A stretch of 64,000 nucleotides of DNA from an uncultured Flavobacterium sp. (GCF_946481155.1 NZ_CAMLMK010000005.1:3616-67615); one strand, 5' to 3'. Positions 18,012 through 26,354 are shown, counted from the stretch's first letter. Program-made: numbers and translations. The notes: a model not told the origin generated them from the sequence alone.

Positions 18012-18449
18012 TTATGAGATGATAAAATCTTCCGATTTGGGAAAGGAGCTCATGACTTGATGAGCAATCTCCGGTGTTGGCTGCGCTAATTTTCGCAATT
18101 TAGTATCCATCCAGGCACCATCGATGGTCAGAATGGCACACATCGCATCGTTTTCGTCTTTTAATTCGTGAATGATGGTCCAACGGGAAGCATCGGCCTT
18201 CATTTTTCCGACTTTCGTACTGATGAATATCTTATCGCCCAAATGGATTTCTTTTCTGAAAACACATTCTTCCCTAAAAATCACGGGTCCGAAATGTTGC
18301 TGCTGCATAATTTTCATGGTCAACCCCTGCTGTTCAAGAATCTCTATACGGTGCTGGGCGCCAAAATCATAATACGCACTGTGCCGCATGTGAAAATTTG
18401 GGTCTAAATCCGACCAGCGAATCGAAATTTCTTTAGTAAAAACGCTCAT
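18012..18449 (-). CDS. Acyl-CoA thioesterase (4HBT hot-dog fold)
   Basis: A 145-residue single hot-dog domain. The RWSDLDPNFHMRHSAYYDF stretch (11-29) is the conserved 4-hydroxybenzoyl-CoA thioesterase segment in which the first Asp is catalytic in many members, and the long central strand region (ISTKVGKMKADASRWTIIHEL) fits. It would hydrolyse acyl-CoA thioesters in the cytoplasm; chain preference is unknown. It is upstream of the DinB-like gene in the same direction. Confidence 0.85.
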   Translation of the reverse strand: MSVFTKEISIRWSDLDPNFHMRHSAYYDFGAQHRIEILEQQGLTMKIMQQQHFGPVIFREECVFRKEIHLGDKIFISTKVGKMKADASRWTIIHELKDENDAMCAILTIDGAWMDTKLRKLAQPTPEIAHQVMSSFPKSEDFIIS

Positions 18450-18537
18450 CTTCTTAAAAGTTTACTCAAAAATAAAGAGAATAATCCGCTTGTGCGCTTT
18501 AGTAGCATTTAAATTAAATCTATTTTAACGAAAAGCC

Positions 18538-18545
18538 TACTTTTG
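18538..18545 (+). promoter_or_regulatory. Candidate -7 box upstream of the ArsC-like gene
   Basis: TACTTTTG matches TAnnTTTG and ends 25 bases before the ATG at 18571. No -33 TTG is visible. Confidence 0.35.
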
Positions 18546-18570
18546 CAAATCAAATCTCAAAAAGAGTATT

Positions 18571-18924
18571 ATGACGAATAAAATATATTATCTCGCTTCG
18601 TGCGATACCTGCCGGAAAATCATCAAATCCTTACCCAATACCAACCGATTAGTGTTTCAGGACATTCGTCAGGATCCTATTACACCGGAACAATTGGAGG
18701 AAATGTACCAATTATCAGGAAGTTATGAGGCGCTTTTCAGCAAAAAGGCACAACTTTATAAATCGATGGATCTGAAAAACAAGAACCTCACCGAAGCCGA
18801 TTTCAAAAAGTATATTTTAGAACACTATACGTTTTTAAGCCGTCCGGTTTTCATCATCGACGGAAAGATCTATATCGGCAACAGCCAAAAAAACATCATT
18901 GAAGTAACCAAAGCATTGAGTTAA
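18571..18924 (+). CDS. ArsC/Spx-family thioredoxin-fold protein
   Basis: A 117-residue protein beginning MTNKIYYLASCDTCRK. The Cys11-x-x-Cys14 motif sits at the start of the first helix, and the C-terminal RPVFIIDGKIYIGNS strand-turn carries the conserved cis-Pro region. This is the arsenate reductase/Spx/YffB fold. It lacks neighbours for arsenic resistance, so a general thiol-disulphide or glutathione-independent reductase role is more likely than arsenate reduction. The EamA transporter gene starts one base after its stop codon region, implying co-transcription. Confidence 0.85.
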   Translation: MTNKIYYLASCDTCRKIIKSLPNTNRLVFQDIRQDPITPEQLEEMYQLSGSYEALFSKKAQLYKSMDLKNKNLTEADFKKYILEHYTFLSRPVFIIDGKIYIGNSQKNIIEVTKALS

Positions 18925-18925
18925 A

Positions 18926-19846
18926 ATGTCTAAAAGAGCCTATGCTTTACTGGCAGCCTGGACAGTGGCTTTGATTTACGGAGTAACGTTTACCATTGCC
19001 AAAGACGTCATGCCGAAATACATTGATGCTTTCGGATTTATTTTCCTTCGCGTAGGCGGTACTGCCCTGCTGTTCTGGCTTGTCGCATTATTTGTGAAAA
19101 CGGAAAAAATCGACCGCAAGGATTTCCCGAGAATTCTCGCTGCGGCTTTCTTTGGCGTGGCTTTTAACATGCTGACATTCTTTAAAGGATTGAGCTATAC
19201 TTCCCCCATTATGGGCGCGGTTCTTATGGTTTCCACACCTATGATTGTACTGGTCTTATCCGCTTTTATCATGAAAGAAAGAATGAAAAAGAAGAAAGTC
19301 CTCGGTATTCTTTTAGGCCTGGCCGGAACAGTAACGCTTATTTTATATGGAAAATCGACTATAAATGCGCCAAATGCTACTTTAGGAAATTTATTGGTTT
19401 TCGTCAATGCGGTTTCTTATGGTTTTTACCTCATCATCGTGAAAAAGCTGATGGACAAATACAACGCTTTTTCGTTTGTGAAGTGGATTTACCTTTTCGG
19501 GTTCCTCATGGTAATTCCGTTTGGATGGAATGAGTTCATTGCTGCGGATTGGGCCTCATTTCCGGTTGATATCATCTGGAAAATAGCCTTCGTGGTAGTC
19601 GCTTCCACCTTCTTTACGTACCTTTTGAACTTACTTTCCATGAAAGAGCTGAAGCCAACTACAGTCGCCGTTTTCATTTACCTGCAACCGCTTTTCGCCT
19701 CCATTTTTGCAATCGGATTGGGAAAAGACGAATTGAGTTGGGTTAAAATTGGTTCCGCGGTACTTATCTTCACGGGAGTTTATCTGGTAATCCATAAGAA
19801 AGCAGTCAGCAATCAGCAGACAGCAAAAAGTCGTCTCAATTCATAA
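18926..19846 (+). CDS. EamA (DMT-superfamily) transporter
   Basis: A 306-residue inner-membrane protein with ten predicted helices arranged as two EamA repeats (about 8-140 and 155-290). Conserved features include the PMYIDAFGF-like first loop and KPTTVAVFIYLQPLFA in the second repeat. Such proteins export small metabolites; the substrate is unknown. The hydrophilic C-terminus after the last helix (SNQQTAKSRLNS) is encoded by the heptamer array beginning at 19801, so the true tail has probably been replaced by repeat sequence. Confidence 0.88.
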   Translation: MSKRAYALLAAWTVALIYGVTFTIAKDVMPKYIDAFGFIFLRVGGTALLFWLVALFVKTEKIDRKDFPRILAAAFFGVAFNMLTFFKGLSYTSPIMGAVLMVSTPMIVLVLSAFIMKERMKKKKVLGILLGLAGTVTLILYGKSTINAPNATLGNLLVFVNAVSYGFYLIIVKKLMDKYNAFSFVKWIYLFGFLMVIPFGWNEFIAADWASFPVDIIWKIAFVVVASTFFTYLLNLLSMKELKPTTVAVFIYLQPLFASIFAIGLGKDELSWVKIGSAVLIFTGVYLVIHKKAVSNQQTAKSRLNS

Positions 19847-19883
19847 AAAAGCCGCACTGCAACCGGAAACCTGCTATCTGAAC
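19801..19883. repeat. Inverted heptamer arrays between EamA gene and yicC
   Basis: The left arm has AGC at 19801, 19808, 19815 and 19822. The right arm has CTG at 19857, 19871 and 19878, with CGG at the expected 19864. The arms are thus opposite in orientation with a common 7-base step. The EamA stop codon lies just after the left arm. Confidence 0.6.
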
Positions 19884-19918
19884 ACTTTTTCATATCTTTG
19901 AAGTCTATTTAAAAAAGT

Positions 19919-20779
19919 ATGATACAATCGATGACCGGATTTGGGAAGGCGACCTTGCAGTTGGCTACCAAAAAAATTACAGTAGAAGTAAAATCGTTGA
20001 ACAGTAAAGGCCTGGATTTGAATGTCCGCATGCCTTCAGTGTACCGCGAAATGGAATTGGGGCTGCGCAATCAGATTTCCCAGAGCCTGGAACGCGGAAA
20101 AGTTGATTTTTCGCTGTATATTGAGGTGACCGGCGAAGAAACCTCTACCAAAGTCAATGCCCCGATTGTAAAAGCCTACATCGCGCAAATGCGTGACATT
20201 CTACCCGAAGCCGACGCCACCGAATTGATGAAAATGGCCGTCCGTATGCCCGATGCCTTAAAAACGGAACGTGACGAGATCGATGAAAACGAATGGAAAA
20301 CCATTCTCGGCGTAATTAAAGAAGCGTTGAGCAACATCAATGATTTCAGAGCTGACGAAGGAAAATCACTGGAAAAAGAATTTCAGCTGCGTATAGCCAA
20401 TATCCGATTATACATGGAACAGGCGCTTGCCCTGGATCCAGAGCGTATCCAGAACATAAAAAACAAACTGCAGACTGCCATTGATGAACTGAAGGTGAAT
20501 GTTGACGAAAACCGTTTCGAGCAGGAATTGATTTACTATCTGGAAAAACTGGATATTACTGAAGAGAAAGTACGTCTGACCAACCATTTGGATTATTTCA
20601 TCGAAACCCTGAAAGGAAGTGAAGCTAATGGTAGAAAGTTAGGATTCATCACTCAGGAAATGGGACGTGAAATCAATACGATGGGCTCCAAATCCAACCA
20701 TGCAGGAATGCAGAAACTGGTAGTTCAGATGAAAGACGAATTGGAAAAAATTAAAGAGCAGGTATTGAATGTATTGTAA
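19919..20779 (+). CDS. yicC: YicC/YloC-family endoribonuclease
   Basis: A 286-residue protein starting MIQSMTGFGKA, the invariant N-terminus of this family, followed by the EVKSLNSKGLDLNVRMP stretch and the conserved C-terminal region MGREINTMGSKSNHAG. The family contributes to RNA degradation, and YicC-type proteins have been shown to act as endoribonucleases. In many bacteria it sits next to gmk; here an extra gene separates the two. A -7-like TATCTTTG lies at 19893-19900. Confidence 0.93.
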   Translation: MIQSMTGFGKATLQLATKKITVEVKSLNSKGLDLNVRMPSVYREMELGLRNQISQSLERGKVDFSLYIEVTGEETSTKVNAPIVKAYIAQMRDILPEADATELMKMAVRMPDALKTERDEIDENEWKTILGVIKEALSNINDFRADEGKSLEKEFQLRIANIRLYMEQALALDPERIQNIKNKLQTAIDELKVNVDENRFEQELIYYLEKLDITEEKVRLTNHLDYFIETLKGSEANGRKLGFITQEMGREINTMGSKSNHAGMQKLVVQMKDELEKIKEQVLNVL

Positions 20780-21665
20780 AGTGTTTAGAATACTGATTTT
20801 AGTATGCCTTATTTCTTTTAAGGTTAACTCGCAAGAGTATAAAATGAGCATTGAGCAAATTAAGACCAATGAAAAAATTTTATACGGTTCCATTGCGGAT
20901 AAATATGATATAACCCTTTATTTAAAAGTAATCACTTATTCCGAAGACCATTTATCTGCATACTCCGTGAAAGGCTGGTATTATTACAATTCCGTTAAAA
21001 AAAATATTCCATTAGTGGGCATAAGCAATCCGATGGGAGGCTTAACCCTTTATTCTTTAAAAAACAAAGCACTCGAAGATAAGCTAGCCGCATTTGACCT
21101 GCCGGGTAACACTGTATGGGAAAAAATGGATTATGCGGAATCCATAGCGGAATATGAGGAGAAATTCACGATAACAGGTGTTGAAACTGAAAATAAATGG
21201 AAAAATAAAGCTAAAGAATTAAGCCTTAAAATCTATAATTTTGACACCGAAAGCAGTATTGATAATGAATTAAAATTCCTGAAATTGGATAAAGATCATG
21301 TAATCAATCTGAATGATTTTGATCTCAATTATTCCGATCTGAAGATTGTTACTTCCGTTAAAACCAAATCGGAAACCAGAATTCTTTTAGAATACGAGTA
21401 TCAGGGAAATGCCAATGTACAGGGAAGATGCGGAGCAGCGACGGACACTGGGTATATCATTTTAAGTTTTAATTCAAAAAACGAACTGAATTTTATTGAA
21501 GAATTAGAACTTGATAATTGCATGAATTCAGTCTACTCAGAGCCAATAAAAACAAACAACAAAGATCTGTGGCAATTCAAAATAATTACTTCAGGCGGAG
21601 ATAAGGAAGTTGAAAGAAAAGTAACGGTCGATACTAAAGCTATTGCTTTCAGGAACGAAAAATAA
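20769..21665 (+). CDS. Secreted protein of unknown function between yicC and gmk
   Basis: A 298-residue protein with a signal peptide (about 1-21, ending VNSQ) and a mature part without a domain I recognise. It contains ITLYLKVITYSEDHLSAYSVKGWYYYN and a central charged segment; two cysteines lie in GRCGAATD and ELDNCMNS. The ATG overlaps the 3' end of yicC by 11 bases, so it is read in the same operon. Base composition is slightly more A-rich than in neighbours. A periplasmic or surface role is likely; nothing more can be said. Confidence 0.75.
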   Translation: MYCKVFRILILVCLISFKVNSQEYKMSIEQIKTNEKILYGSIADKYDITLYLKVITYSEDHLSAYSVKGWYYYNSVKKNIPLVGISNPMGGLTLYSLKNKALEDKLAAFDLPGNTVWEKMDYAESIAEYEEKFTITGVETENKWKNKAKELSLKIYNFDTESSIDNELKFLKLDKDHVINLNDFDLNYSDLKIVTSVKTKSETRILLEYEYQGNANVQGRCGAATDTGYIILSFNSKNELNFIEELELDNCMNSVYSEPIKTNNKDLWQFKIITSGGDKEVERKVTVDTKAIAFRNEK

Positions 21666-21679
21666 CACACAACACAACA

Positions 21680-22291
21680 ATGAGCAACGGAAAATTAATC
21701 GTATTCTCTGCCCCTTCGGGATCGGGAAAAACAACTATAGTAAGGCATTTATTAGGTTTGAAAGATCTGAACCTGGAGTTCTCGATTTCTGCAGCTACAC
21801 GTGAGCCAAGAGGCGAGGAAATCAGCGGAAAAGATTACTATTTCATGTCCATCCATGATTTCAAGCAGCACATCAAAAATGAAGATTTCGTAGAATGGGA
21901 AGAAGTCTACCGCGATAATTTCTACGGCACCCTGAAAAGTGAAGTGGAACGCATCTGGGCTTTGGGTAAAAACGTAATTTTCGACATTGATGTTGCCGGC
22001 GGATTGCGAATCAAATCGAAATTCCCCAACGAAACCTTAGCGGTTTTTGTAAAACCCCCAAGCGTTGATGAATTGAAACGCCGACTCAAAGAACGCTCGA
22101 CAGAAAGCGAAGACAAGATCAACATGCGTATTGCAAAAGCCCATGTGGAACTGGCGACAGCACCTCAGTTTGACACCATCATCAAGAATTATGATCTGGA
22201 TGTGGCTAAAGAAGAAGCTTATCAGCTGGTAAAGAATTTTGTTAGTAGTCCGGAATTGGGCGTTAGTGATTTTCTAATCCCTAATTCCTAA
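21680..22291 (+). CDS. gmk: Guanylate kinase
   Basis: A 203-residue kinase with P-loop APSGSGKT (11-18), the GMP-binding TREPRGEEISGKDYYF segment and the lid region RLKERSTESEDKINMR. It phosphorylates GMP to GDP. The last residues (ELGVSDFLIPNS) are encoded by a degenerate heptamer array with inverted arms and extend past the end of most guanylate kinases. nadD starts three bases after the stop. Confidence 0.96.
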   Translation: MSNGKLIVFSAPSGSGKTTIVRHLLGLKDLNLEFSISAATREPRGEEISGKDYYFMSIHDFKQHIKNEDFVEWEEVYRDNFYGTLKSEVERIWALGKNVIFDIDVAGGLRIKSKFPNETLAVFVKPPSVDELKRRLKERSTESEDKINMRIAKAHVELATAPQFDTIIKNYDLDVAKEEAYQLVKNFVSSPELGVSDFLIPNS

Positions 22292-22293
22292 CG
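22243..22293. repeat. Inverted heptamer array at the gmk 3' end
   Basis: The right arm has CTA at 22274, 22281 and 22288. The left arm is a degenerate complement: GGAATTGGGCGTTAG (22252-22266) pairs at 12 of 15 positions with the right arm. It covers the end of gmk and the 3-base gap before nadD. Confidence 0.45.
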
Positions 22294-22294
22294 A

Positions 22295-22876
22295 ATGAAA
22301 ATCGGGCTTTTTTTCGGAACGTTCAATCCCATTCATATCGGGCACGTGATTATCGCCAATCATATGGCGGAGCATTCCGGTTTGGATCAGATATGGATGG
22401 TCGTTACGCCTCATAATCCTCACAAGCAGAAGCAATCGCTGCTGGATGATTATCACCGACTTCATATGGTGCATCTGGCTACCGAAGATTATCCGAAAAT
22501 CAAGCCTTCCGACATCGAATTCAAATTAGCACAGCCAAATTATACCGTCAATACCTTAGCACATTTACAGGAAAAATTTCCGCAAAATACCTTTTCGCTT
22601 ATTATGGGGGAAGACAACCTGAACTCGCTTCATAAATGGAAGAATTATGAAGTAATCCTTCAGAATCATAATATTTATGTCTATCCCAGAGCGGCTTCAG
22701 GAGAAATGGATACGCAATTCAGCAATCATCCGAAAATCCATCGCATAGGCGCACCGATTGTAGAACTTTCATCGACTTTCATCCGTGAAGGCATTAAAAC
22801 GGGAAAAAACATCCGTCCGATGCTGCCGCATAAAGTCTGGGAATACATTGACCATAATCTGTTTTATAAAAAATAA
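22295..22876 (+). CDS. nadD: Nicotinate-nucleotide adenylyltransferase
   Basis: A 193-residue nucleotidyltransferase with the (G)TFNPIHIGH motif (8-17) that binds ATP and the C-terminal SSTFIREG motif. It adenylates nicotinic acid mononucleotide (and possibly NMN) in the last common steps of NAD synthesis. It follows gmk in an operon that ends at a strong terminator. The neighbouring convergent operon makes NMN from nicotinamide, which needs an adenylyltransferase of this kind to reach NAD. Confidence 0.95.
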   Translation: MKIGLFFGTFNPIHIGHVIIANHMAEHSGLDQIWMVVTPHNPHKQKQSLLDDYHRLHMVHLATEDYPKIKPSDIEFKLAQPNYTVNTLAHLQEKFPQNTFSLIMGEDNLNSLHKWKNYEVILQNHNIYVYPRAASGEMDTQFSNHPKIHRIGAPIVELSSTFIREGIKTGKNIRPMLPHKVWEYIDHNLFYKK

Positions 22877-22906
22877 AAGCCTAATCGCAGTGATTAGGCT
22901 TTTTTA
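22875..22906. terminator. Bidirectional terminator between nadD and nadV
   Basis: Stem AAAAGCCTAATC / GATTAGGCTTTTTT around GCAGT; the nadV stop lies directly after it on the other strand. Confidence 0.85.
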
Positions 22907-24358
22907 TTACAACTGTATTCTGCTTCGGATATCACTTAGCGAGTATTCCAGCAGCATCTTGCCGTCTCTGAACACTTCCTTAAGTTCTCCTTTTTGCTCT
23001 TCGTCCCAGGAAACCTGATCGATCAGCTTGTATTTTCCGTTTTCCAATTCGATTTTCATAAGGCCTTTTGCAGATTTTTTGGTTCCGTCATCGGTAATCG
23101 GATCCTTGAAAATTTCCCTTCCCTCCCCGTCTACTTCGCCATACGTTGCTTTCATGGCAAAACCGAAAGTATCTCTGGTATTGTATTGATAGGTATAGGA
23201 TCCAATACCTAAAACCACGTTGGTAGAAGCGAAGCCCTTTTCTTTAAGACGCTCGCATATTTGTCGCGCACGTTCCACTGTGATGCTGTCTCCATAAATT
23301 GCCCCGATTTGCGGGGTAAGCTCTTTATATCCTTTTTCGTTAACTGCTCCGCCGAAGACATCCCAAAGCAATTCCACCACTCCTTTTCTTTCCTGTTCGG
23401 TTTTGCCGTTCGCGTTGCCGCAGATAATGTCTACCGGATTTCCGCTGTCTGGTCTTACTACGACTTTCCCATCTCGGTGAGTGATTTCCTGTTTTAATCT
23501 TGGCATATAATCGGTTAGTACTTTCCACAAATCCCAGGTATCGGAAACGATGGACACAATACCTTTCGGATAAATATCGCAGATCAGACGACGGAATGTT
23601 TCGAATTCGCCTTCCGTGGTTCCCATGCACATTACAGAATGTTCTGTTGCTGCAACCGAACCACCGATAAGCTCTTTATCGGAATCGGCGTGGTAATATT
23701 CTTCAAGGAAATCGATTGCGGGAATCGTGTCCGTACCGGTAAAACTCAACAAATGTCCGGCTGCCGAAGTAACTGCCGCTTCCATACCCGCCATTCCTCT
23801 CATGGAAAAATCATGACCCTGCCAGCTCACAAAATCCGGTATGGACGAGGTGGTTTCCGCATAAGCATTCAACACTTTTCGATATTGCTTTGCTATTGTA
23901 GCCGAATTACATGGCATCCATACCACCGCAGAAAGCAAGGTTTCAAAATAGTTGGTCAGCCAGAAGAATTCGGGTTTCGTATTGTACATCGTGAACATCG
24001 GAACCCGCATGGGAACGCTGGCTCCTTCCGGCAGGGCTTTGAAAGTCATAGGAATATAGCCTAAATCATGCAACGCTTCGATATGTTTACTCCCTACCTG
24101 ATTTTCTCCAAGATAATTGTTAATTCTGCGGGCATATTTTTTCACTACTTCTTCTTTGGACTTGCCGAAAAAGTGGGTTTCGAAATCCTGAATCACATAT
24201 TTTTTGATGAAATACTGCAAGCCGAAAAACACAACCTCCTCTACGCCTTCAATTCTTGATTTTCTTGGTGTCCAATTCGAGTACACCATGGTTGTTCCTT
24301 CCGGATACTGTCTTCTGTGGTCAACTTTGTAACCGTCTGTTAATAAAAGTGGGTTCAT
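22907..24358 (-). CDS. nadV: Nicotinamide phosphoribosyltransferase (NAMPT type)
   Basis: A 483-residue protein resembling human NAMPT along its length. It starts MNPLLLTDGYKVDHRRQYP, has Asp210 in SFTGTDT (the residue that selects nicotinamide over nicotinate), the catalytic His240 in AATEHS, and the phosphate-binding RPDSGNP at 302-308. The usual reaction is nicotinamide plus PRPP to NMN. As the last gene of the nrtR operon, directly after kptA and NADAR, it would recycle nicotinamide released by NAD-consuming enzymes. Because a Prs-like gene is in the same operon, use of a different pyrophosphate donor such as ADP-ribose pyrophosphate cannot be excluded from sequence. Confidence 0.92.
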   Translation of the reverse strand: MNPLLLTDGYKVDHRRQYPEGTTMVYSNWTPRKSRIEGVEEVVFFGLQYFIKKYVIQDFETHFFGKSKEEVVKKYARRINNYLGENQVGSKHIEALHDLGYIPMTFKALPEGASVPMRVPMFTMYNTKPEFFWLTNYFETLLSAVVWMPCNSATIAKQYRKVLNAYAETTSSIPDFVSWQGHDFSMRGMAGMEAAVTSAAGHLLSFTGTDTIPAIDFLEEYYHADSDKELIGGSVAATEHSVMCMGTTEGEFETFRRLICDIYPKGIVSIVSDTWDLWKVLTDYMPRLKQEITHRDGKVVVRPDSGNPVDIICGNANGKTEQERKGVVELLWDVFGGAVNEKGYKELTPQIGAIYGDSITVERARQICERLKEKGFASTNVVLGIGSYTYQYNTRDTFGFAMKATYGEVDGEGREIFKDPITDDGTKKSAKGLMKIELENGKYKLIDQVSWDEEQKGELKEVFRDGKMLLEYSLSDIRSRIQL

Positions 24359-24370
24359 TTTATTATTTTT

Positions 24371-24913
24371 TTAAAATTTTATATAGGTTGCGGGCACTTG
24401 TTCGGTGAGCCAGACCTGATTTTCGGATAAGAAAAACGTATGACCGTCTTCGTGCATTTTTCGGGCATTGATAGTCAGAATTATTGGCTTTCCTCTTCTG
24501 CTTCCAACTTTCACAGCGGTTTCCAGGTCTTTGCTCAGATGCACCTGCTGCCGGCTCATCTTCTGCAGTCCTTCCTTTTTGATCGGTTCCAGAAATTTTT
24601 CAACGGTTCCGTGATACAGAAACTCTGGCGGGACTTCTTCATTTAGATTTAATTCCACTGCAACGGAATGTCCCTGATTTGCCCTTATTTTGGTGTTATC
24701 GTCATTAAAAGCAAATCGTTTTTTATCACTGTTCTCTACTATGAAATTGAGTTTTTCTAAATCCAGGCCGATTTGATGTTTATTGGATTGGGAAATAAGC
24801 TCACTAACAGTTGCCCAACCATTTTCATCCAACTGCAGGTTAATCGTTTCCGGCGAATGGCGGAGCACCAGACTCAAAAATTTACTGATGCTTTTAGCTT
24901 CTTGCGTATTCAT
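24371..24913 (-). CDS. kptA: RNA 2'-phosphotransferase (KptA/Tpt1)
   Basis: A 180-residue protein with the winged N-terminal half (FLSLVLRHSPE, Arg18-His19; NGWATVSELI) and the NAD-binding half (IRANQGHS; VHLSKDLETAVKVGSRRGKP). These contain the Arg-His-Arg-Arg set of Tpt1 enzymes. Tpt1 moves an internal 2'-phosphate from RNA to NAD, giving ADP-ribose cyclic phosphate and nicotinamide; some bacterial forms also ADP-ribosylate nucleic acid ends. No tRNA-splicing ligase that leaves such phosphates was seen in the window. The ATG at 24911-24913 was used rather than the upstream TTG. It starts 5 bases after the NADAR stop. Confidence 0.9.
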   Translation of the reverse strand: MNTQEAKSISKFLSLVLRHSPETINLQLDENGWATVSELISQSNKHQIGLDLEKLNFIVENSDKKRFAFNDDNTKIRANQGHSVAVELNLNEEVPPEFLYHGTVEKFLEPIKKEGLQKMSRQQVHLSKDLETAVKVGSRRGKPIILTINARKMHEDGHTFFLSENQVWLTEQVPATYIKF

Positions 24914-24918
24914 CTTAA

Positions 24919-25464
24919 TCAATCATTATTTAATGCATCTCTTACTTCCATCAAAGCAAAACCTAAGAGATTCAGTCCGCGCCACTGCTCCGGAAGCATT
25001 GCGTTTTTGTCGTCTGCTGCCATGCCGATGCCCCAAATGGGATCTACCGGACTTGCTTCCACTAAAACCCGGTTTCCCGTTTGCAGTAAAAAGGCCTTTA
25101 ATTCATTGTTCTGGCTGAATTTATGGAAATTCCCTTCTTTCACGATCTGAAACCGGTGTTCCAGCCATAGTTTATCATCATAATCCTGAACTTCCCTGCC
25201 TATTTTCTTGGCTTCGGCCGGAGATTTAACTTGAATGATCCTTTCGAAATTAGCCGTATCCTTAAAAAGAAGCGCTTTTTTGGCCATCATCCAATGTTCG
25301 GCAGTTTTGTACTCAATTCCGTCAACGGTAAAGGGACTTACCCACCATTGGCTAAAACAGGTTTTTGTGATCGCTCCGTCTTTTGAAGGCTGATGCCCCC
25401 AGAAGAACAGGTATTTTGCGGAACTATTCGGTTCCTGTATTAATTTTTCTATTGTGTATTTCAT
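24919..25464 (-). CDS. NADAR-family protein (YbiA-like glycosidase)
   Basis: A 181-residue single-domain NADAR protein. Typical parts are FFWGHQPSKDG (20-30), CFSQWWVSPF (36-45), the TAEHWMMAKKALLF helix (55-67) with the conserved Glu, and LVEASPVDPIWGIGM (134-148). Known members cleave N-glycosidic bonds in riboflavin precursors (YbiA) or remove ADP-ribose from guanosine, reversing DarT-type DNA ADP-ribosylation. No DarT-like gene lies nearby. The ATG overlaps the Prs-like stop codon as ATGA, so the two are translationally coupled. The operon context favours an ADP-ribose-related role. Confidence 0.9.
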   Translation of the reverse strand: MKYTIEKLIQEPNSSAKYLFFWGHQPSKDGAITKTCFSQWWVSPFTVDGIEYKTAEHWMMAKKALLFKDTANFERIIQVKSPAEAKKIGREVQDYDDKLWLEHRFQIVKEGNFHKFSQNNELKAFLLQTGNRVLVEASPVDPIWGIGMAADDKNAMLPEQWRGLNLLGFALMEVRDALNND

Positions 25465-26291
25465 AACATAATTTTTATCTGTTCCACATAGTCATTATCA
25501 ATATCCTTGAACGAATCCGTGGTAAATATTTTATCGAAGATGTTCCCAAGGTCGTCAAAGCCTTTGTTGAAAATTCCGTGACTGATAGCCAGATATAGTT
25601 TTCCGGCATTTTTCTTCTTTAATTCATCAGCCAAACCGATAAACGTTCCGCCTCCGTCGCAGATGTCATCTACAATCAGGCAATCTCTTCCCTGCAAATC
25701 CTCTTCATAAACTTTAAAACCGGAAAGCTTACCTGTTTTCACGTCGCGGCTTTTGCTGCATTCGACTACGTCTAAACCGCCTAAATGTTCTGAAACTTTA
25801 TATATTTTCTTCAGCGCACCGCCGTCAGGGGAAATTAGCTTTATGTTTCCGCCAGTTTTAGCAACTACCTGTGCAATAAACTCATGGTTTGGCACTACTT
25901 CGCAATTATTCAGCAAGGCCGGAGTTACTTCAGAATGCGGATCAAAAACAGTTACTTTATCGAGTTGCAATCCATTGACGATATCTGCGTATACCTTTAC
26001 GGAAAGGGGTTCTCCTTTTATCATCAATCGGTCCTGACGTGCTGCGGGAAAGTACGGAATAAAAGCCTCTATTCTTTTAATATTCATTCTTCTTAGCGCA
26101 TCAACGGCAAGACACAAAAGACCTAAATCATTAAATGATGTGATTCTGTGTGTGATTACTACAGGCTGAGATTGGTCAAATTCAGGATTTATTTTGATAT
26201 GGGGCTCGCCTCCTGAAAAAGTAAAACTGTTGAATTGAATTTGGTCTTCAGCGTTAAACGGAGCGAAATTGGCATCTAAATTAAGTATCAT
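25461..26291 (-). CDS. Short Prs-like (ribose-phosphate pyrophosphokinase) protein
   Basis: A 276-residue protein with the two-domain PRTase fold of PRPP synthetase but shorter than the usual 310-320. It keeps the ATP-binding YFPAARQDR (80-88) and FDPHS (117-121), and a PRPP-type loop CLIVDDICDGGGT (204-216) where classical Prs has DDIxDTAGT. The SGGEPHIKI start replaces FSDGEI. PRPP synthetase makes the phosphoribosyl donor for nadV; the altered loops leave open that the substrate is a different ribose-5-phosphate compound such as ADP-ribose. The ATG at 26289-26291 starts MILNLDANF and is the one placed correctly behind the promoter; a longer frame reads through the operator. Confidence 0.85.
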   Translation of the reverse strand: MILNLDANFAPFNAEDQIQFNSFTFSGGEPHIKINPEFDQSQPVVITHRITSFNDLGLLCLAVDALRRMNIKRIEAFIPYFPAARQDRLMIKGEPLSVKVYADIVNGLQLDKVTVFDPHSEVTPALLNNCEVVPNHEFIAQVVAKTGGNIKLISPDGGALKKIYKVSEHLGGLDVVECSKSRDVKTGKLSGFKVYEEDLQGRDCLIVDDICDGGGTFIGLADELKKKNAGKLYLAISHGIFNKGFDDLGNIFDKIFTTDSFKDIDNDYVEQIKIML

Positions 26292-26302
26292 AACAATAGT
26301 AT

Positions 26303-26323
26303 TTTGCGTATTATTTACACAAA
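26303..26323. promoter_or_regulatory. Candidate NrtR operator 2 (21-bp palindrome)
   Basis: TTTGCGTA-N5-TACACAAA. It begins 12 bases upstream of the prs-like start and overlaps the last four bases of its -7 box. Confidence 0.7.
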
Positions 26324-26350
26324 TGTAAAAATTAAATCGAAGCAAACAAA
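26320..26350 (-). promoter_or_regulatory. Promoter of the prs-NADAR-kptA-nadV genes
   Basis: On the minus strand TTTG (26347-26350), 19 bases, then TACATTTG (26320-26327): a complete match to the flavobacterial TTTG-N19-TAnnTTTG consensus. The leader would be about 20 bases. The TTTG of the -7 box is also the first half-site base string of operator 2. Confidence 0.7.
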
Positions 26351-26354
26351 TTAT

